A stretch of 6,955 nucleotides of DNA from NCBI GenBank assembly GCA_025934335.1, contig JAICYG010000144.1, positions 1 to 6,955 on the forward strand. Reading direction: 5' to 3'. The position numbers and the translations under genes were made by a program. Shown here one piece after another: positions 5,114 to 6,955 of this stretch. The notes below the pieces were generated by a model. That model saw nothing but the letters and a program-made list of their open reading frames with translations. It ran no database searches and was not told where the DNA came from. Every line of letters starts with the position of its first letter. Position 1 is the stretch's first letter. Source of the stretch: Thermoleophilia bacterium (GTDB taxonomy: Bacteria; Actinomycetota; Thermoleophilia; Gaiellales; Gaiellaceae).

Positions 5114-5986
5114 ATGAAGGACACGCGCGTGATCGCCGTCGACCTCGGCGGCACGAAGATCCTCGCCGGCGTCGTCGACGAGGACGGTGCCGTGCACGAG
5201 ACCGTCGAACGCCCGACGGTGACGACGTCACAGGCGGCGCTGCTCGACGAGCTCGCCGACGTGGTTTCTTCGCTGCCGCACGAGGGGGTGGGGGCAGTCG
5301 GCTTCGGCATACCCTCGCGGATCGACCACGAGCATGGCCTCGCGCTCGGCGCGGTCAACATCCCGATCCGGGACGTTCCATTCGTCGACGAGATGCAGAA
5401 GCGCCTCGAGTTGCCGGTCGAGATCGAGAACGACGCGAGCTGCGCCGCCTACGCCGAGTTCAGGCTCGGTGCCGGCCGCGGTGCGAACGACCTGATCGCG
5501 CTCACGCTCGGCACCGGCGTCGGCGGCGGCGTCGTCTCGGGCGGCCGCCTCTTCCGTGCGTACACGGAGCTCGGGCACATCGTGATCGTCGAGGACGGCG
5601 AGCCGTGCCAGGGCGCATGCTCCGGTCGCGGCCACGTCGAGTCGTACTGCTCCGGCACGGCGGCGGGGAAGGTCGCACGGCGGGTGCTCGGCCCGGATGC
5701 GACGGCGCGCGATCTCGTCGAGCAGCGTCATCCGGCGCTGCTCGAGATCGGCCACCACCTCGGCGTCGCGATCGGGTCGCTCGTCAACGTCTTCGGTGCG
5801 ACCCGCGTGGTCATCGGCGGTGGGTTCGGGATCGCCGCGTTCGATCAACTCGTTCCCGCGGCGCGCAGCGCCGTGCTGCGCGAGGCACTCGCGCCGTCGG
5901 GGCAGACGCTCGAGATCGAGCGCGCCGAGCTCGGGGCGGAGGCCGGGCTCATCGGCGCGGCGCTCGTCGCGCTCGAGGCGGTGTAG
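5114..5986 (+). CDS. ROK-family sugar kinase, probable glucokinase
   Basis: A 290-residue cytoplasmic kinase of the ROK family, phosphorylating a hexose with ATP (or possibly polyphosphate); glucose is the likeliest substrate, but N-acetylated sugars cannot be excluded. The N-terminal phosphate-binding loop DLGGTK is at 10-15. VEIENDASCAA (102-112) carries the catalytic Asp (D107) in the END motif. LGTGVGGG (132-139) is the second nucleotide-binding loop. ELGHIVIV (152-159) supplies the sugar-binding Glu and zinc-ligand His (E152, H155). The zinc motif reads CQGACSGRGHVE (165-176): C165, C169 and then His174 where many ROK proteins have Cys. IGGGFG (234-239) is the third phosphate motif. No DNA-binding domain is present, so it is an enzyme and not a ROK repressor. 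ATG at 5114 follows TAGGTT by 11 bases; there is no strong Shine-Dalgarno sequence. Its stop shares one base with the rsmI start. Confidence 0.92.
   Translation: MKDTRVIAVDLGGTKILAGVVDEDGAVHETVERPTVTTSQAALLDELADVVSSLPHEGVGAVGFGIPSRIDHEHGLALGAVNIPIRDVPFVDEMQKRLELPVEIENDASCAAYAEFRLGAGRGANDLIALTLGTGVGGGVVSGGRLFRAYTELGHIVIVEDGEPCQGACSGRGHVESYCSGTAAGKVARRVLGPDATARDLVEQRHPALLEIGHHLGVAIGSLVNVFGATRVVIGGGFGIAAFDQLVPAARSAVLREALAPSGQTLEIERAELGAEAGLIGAALVALEAV
5975..5981 (+). promoter_or_regulatory. Shine-Dalgarno-like GAGGCGG for rsmI, inside the ROK gene end
   Basis: GAGG begins at 5975 and ends 7 bases before the GTG at 5986. This supports that GTG as the rsmI start and contrasts with the promoter-proximal genes of the window, which have no such sequence. 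It fits a downstream operon gene that must be reinitiated after the ROK stop. Confidence 0.5.
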
Positions 5987-6792
5987 TGCCGCTCGCCGTT
6001 TGCGCGACCCCGATCGGCAATCTCGGCGACGTCACCCTCCGCGTGCTCGAGGAGCTCCGCGAGGCGGACGTCGTCCTTGCCGAGGACACCCGGCACACGC
6101 GCGCGCTGCTCGAGCGGCACGGCATCCGGGCGCGACTCGTCTCCTACCACGAGCACAACGAGGCCGCTCGCGTCGCCGAGGTGCTGCCGCGGCTCGAGGC
6201 GGGGGCGAGGGTCGCGCTGGTCTCGGACGCGGGCTTGCCGCTCGTCTCCGATCCGGGCGCGCGGCTCGTTCGGGCGGCGCTCGAGGCGGGCGTGCCGGTG
6301 ACGGTGCTTCCGGGGGCGTCCGCGGTCGAGACCGCGCTCGTCGTGAGCGGGCTCGGCGGCGGGAGGTATGCGTTCGTCGGCTTCCTGCCTCGGAAGGCCG
6401 GAGAGCTGCACGCGCTCTGGCGTGAGACGTCCGCCTGGGGCTGCGCCGTCGTCGCGTTCGAGTCGCCGCAGCGGGTCGGGGCGTCGCTCACGGCTCTCGC
6501 TGCCCTCGACCCGTCGCGGCCGGTCGCCGTCTGCCGCGAGCTGACGAAGCGGTTCGAGGAGGTCGTGCGCGGGACCGCAGCGGAGCTCGCCTCCCGACTC
6601 GCCGAGCCTCCGAAGGGCGAGATCACGCTCGTCGTCGCGCCCGGGGAGGGGGCCGCCCTGCCGGATCTCGAGGCCGCGGTCGCGGCCGTCGGCGAGCTCG
6701 TCGCGGCAGGAGCGCCCCGCGCGGTCGCCGCAGAGGTCGTCTCGACGCTCACCGGCGCCCGCCGGAACGACCTCTATCGACGCTCTTTGTGA
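5986..6792 (+). CDS. rsmI: 16S rRNA (cytidine(1402)-2'-O)-methyltransferase
   Basis: RsmI uses S-adenosylmethionine to methylate the 2'-hydroxyl of C1402 in the decoding centre of 16S rRNA. The 268-residue product carries the family's ordered motifs: ATPIGNLGD (7-15), AEDTRHTRALLERHGI (32-47), SYHEHNE (53-59), SDAGLPLVSDPGARLV (80-95), LPGASAVETALVVSG (108-122), FVGFLPRK (130-137), FESPQRV (158-164) and CRELTKRFEEVVRG (183-196). The C-terminal helical segment (about 242-268, GAPRAVAAEVVSTLTGARR then NDLYRRSL) is the usual RsmI tail and is complete. Length is near the normal 270-290. The GTG at 5986 gives MPLAVCATPIGNLG, a standard N-terminus, and shares its first base with the ROK stop (TAGTG), so the two genes are coupled. 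The larger open frame reaching back to 5605 is out of frame with ROK and is a shadow. Confidence 0.95.
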   Translation: MPLAVCATPIGNLGDVTLRVLEELREADVVLAEDTRHTRALLERHGIRARLVSYHEHNEAARVAEVLPRLEAGARVALVSDAGLPLVSDPGARLVRAALEAGVPVTVLPGASAVETALVVSGLGGGRYAFVGFLPRKAGELHALWRETSAWGCAVVAFESPQRVGASLTALAALDPSRPVAVCRELTKRFEEVVRGTAAELASRLAEPPKGEITLVVAPGEGAALPDLEAAVAAVGELVAAGAPRAVAAEVVSTLTGARRNDLYRRSL

Positions 6793-6831
6793 CGATTTGC
6801 GCACCTCTCTGTGCCAACTTTGTAACCTCGC

Positions 6832-6860
6832 TTGACAACACCTCCGGCTGCCGCCACCCT
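6832..6860 (+). promoter_or_regulatory. Probable sigma-70-type promoter with consensus -35 TTGACA
   Basis: TTGACA at 6832-6837 is a perfect consensus -35. At 17 bases spacing lies CACCCT (6855-6860), a weak -10 that keeps the A and final T. A start around 6867 would give a leader of about 38 bases before the ATG at 6905. An alternative -10, TAACCT (6823-6828), lies just upstream; it matches the LCP-gene hexamer but would give a much longer leader. The 112-base gap (6793-6904) holds no convincing terminator for rsmI. Confidence 0.45.
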
Positions 6861-6892
6861 GGACGAACACACGTTCTCCTTCCCGAACAGCC

Positions 6893-6900
6893 GAGGTGGT
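6893..6900 (+). promoter_or_regulatory. Strong Shine-Dalgarno sequence GAGGTGGT
   Basis: GAGGTG is complementary to the 3' end of 16S rRNA (CACCTC) and lies 4 to 6 bases before the ATG at 6905. It fixes the start of the right-edge gene and is the clearest ribosome-binding site in the window. Confidence 0.7.
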
Positions 6901-6904
6901 GCCG

Positions 6905-6955
6905 ATGCGTCGTCTTCTTCTCGTCGCGGCTGCGGCCGCGCTCCTGCTCGCGCCG
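6905..6955 (+). CDS. Start of an exported protein (first 17 residues, cut by right window edge)
   Basis: The visible residues, MRRLLLVAAAAALLLAP, form the basic n-region and hydrophobic core of a Sec signal peptide. The gene therefore encodes an exported or lipid-anchored protein; nothing of the mature part is in the window, so no family can be named. The start is well supported by the Shine-Dalgarno sequence 4 to 6 bases upstream. Its own promoter and leader suggest a transcript separate from ROK-rsmI. Confidence 0.75.
   Translation, partial: MRRLLLVAAAAALLLAP

Noticed and set aside
6801..6814. Possible rsmI terminator hairpin (GCAC, 6-base loop, GTGC)
   Set aside because: The stem is only four pairs and the following ACTTTG is not a real T-run; too weak to call.
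5845..6870. Minus-strand frame of about 341 codons opposite rsmI
   Set aside because: Shadow frame; rsmI motifs are unambiguous on the plus strand.
6861..6904. Possible riboswitch in the leader of the right-edge gene
   Set aside because: The predicted leader is about 38 bases, too short for a known cell-envelope riboswitch such as the c-di-AMP class, and I see no paired elements.
1..6955. Defence system, phage, insertion sequence, CRISPR or RNA genes
   Set aside because: No transposase, nuclease, toxin-antitoxin, repeat array or tRNA/rRNA signature was seen on either strand; nearly every base is covered by ordinary genes.

Overview
The window is compact, very GC-rich bacterial DNA (third codon positions almost all G or C) with short intergenic gaps. 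The gene set (FmdB-type zinc ribbon, CopC-CopD fusion, LytR-CpsA-Psr protein, ROK kinase, RsmI) and the apparent leaderless starts fit an Actinomycetota chromosome. Thermoleophilia (Gaiellales or Solirubrobacterales) is my best guess, made from protein character only. I see no transposase, integrase, phage gene, CRISPR array, tRNA or rRNA.

Layout, left to right. (1) Minus strand, 1-1073: a pseudouridine catabolism pair, a PfkB-family kinase (probable PsuK) followed, with a 4-base GTGA overlap, by pseudouridine-5'-phosphate glycosidase PsuG, which is cut by the left edge. (2) Plus strand, 1093-1335: a small single-membrane-segment protein, divergent from the kinase and overlapping tail-to-tail with the next gene. 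(3) Minus strand, 1287-3242: a 651-residue secreted/membrane copper protein with a CopC domain, a CopD membrane domain and a further C-terminal exported region. (4) Plus strand, 3288-3596: an FmdB-type zinc-ribbon protein, divergent from (3). (5) Minus strand: a LytR-CpsA-Psr cell-wall ligase (3927-5087), followed 10 bases later by a GlsB/YeaQ-type small membrane protein (3641-3916). (6) Plus strand: a ROK-family sugar kinase (5114-5986) overlapping by one base the 16S rRNA methyltransferase gene rsmI (5986-6792). (7) At the right edge, the start of an exported protein (from 6905) with its own promoter and a strong Shine-Dalgarno sequence.

The most interesting feature is in the gaps. All seven genes that appear to begin a transcript or stand alone (kinase, small protein, copCD, fmdB, glsB-type, LCP, ROK) lack a Shine-Dalgarno sequence. 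Each instead has a TANNNT -10-like hexamer ending 6 to 11 bases before the start codon, as expected for leaderless or near-leaderless transcripts. At two of the three divergent pairs a single heptamer of form TANNNTA supplies a -10 hexamer on both strands, with identical geometry, so each looks like one symmetric bidirectional promoter. The minus-strand -10 of the glsB-type gene also appears to reuse the stop codon of the upstream LCP gene.

I found no clearly new multi-gene system. The genes are mostly recognisable housekeeping, envelope and nucleoside-salvage functions. The less characterised parts are the C-terminal region of the copper protein and the 80-residue small membrane protein.
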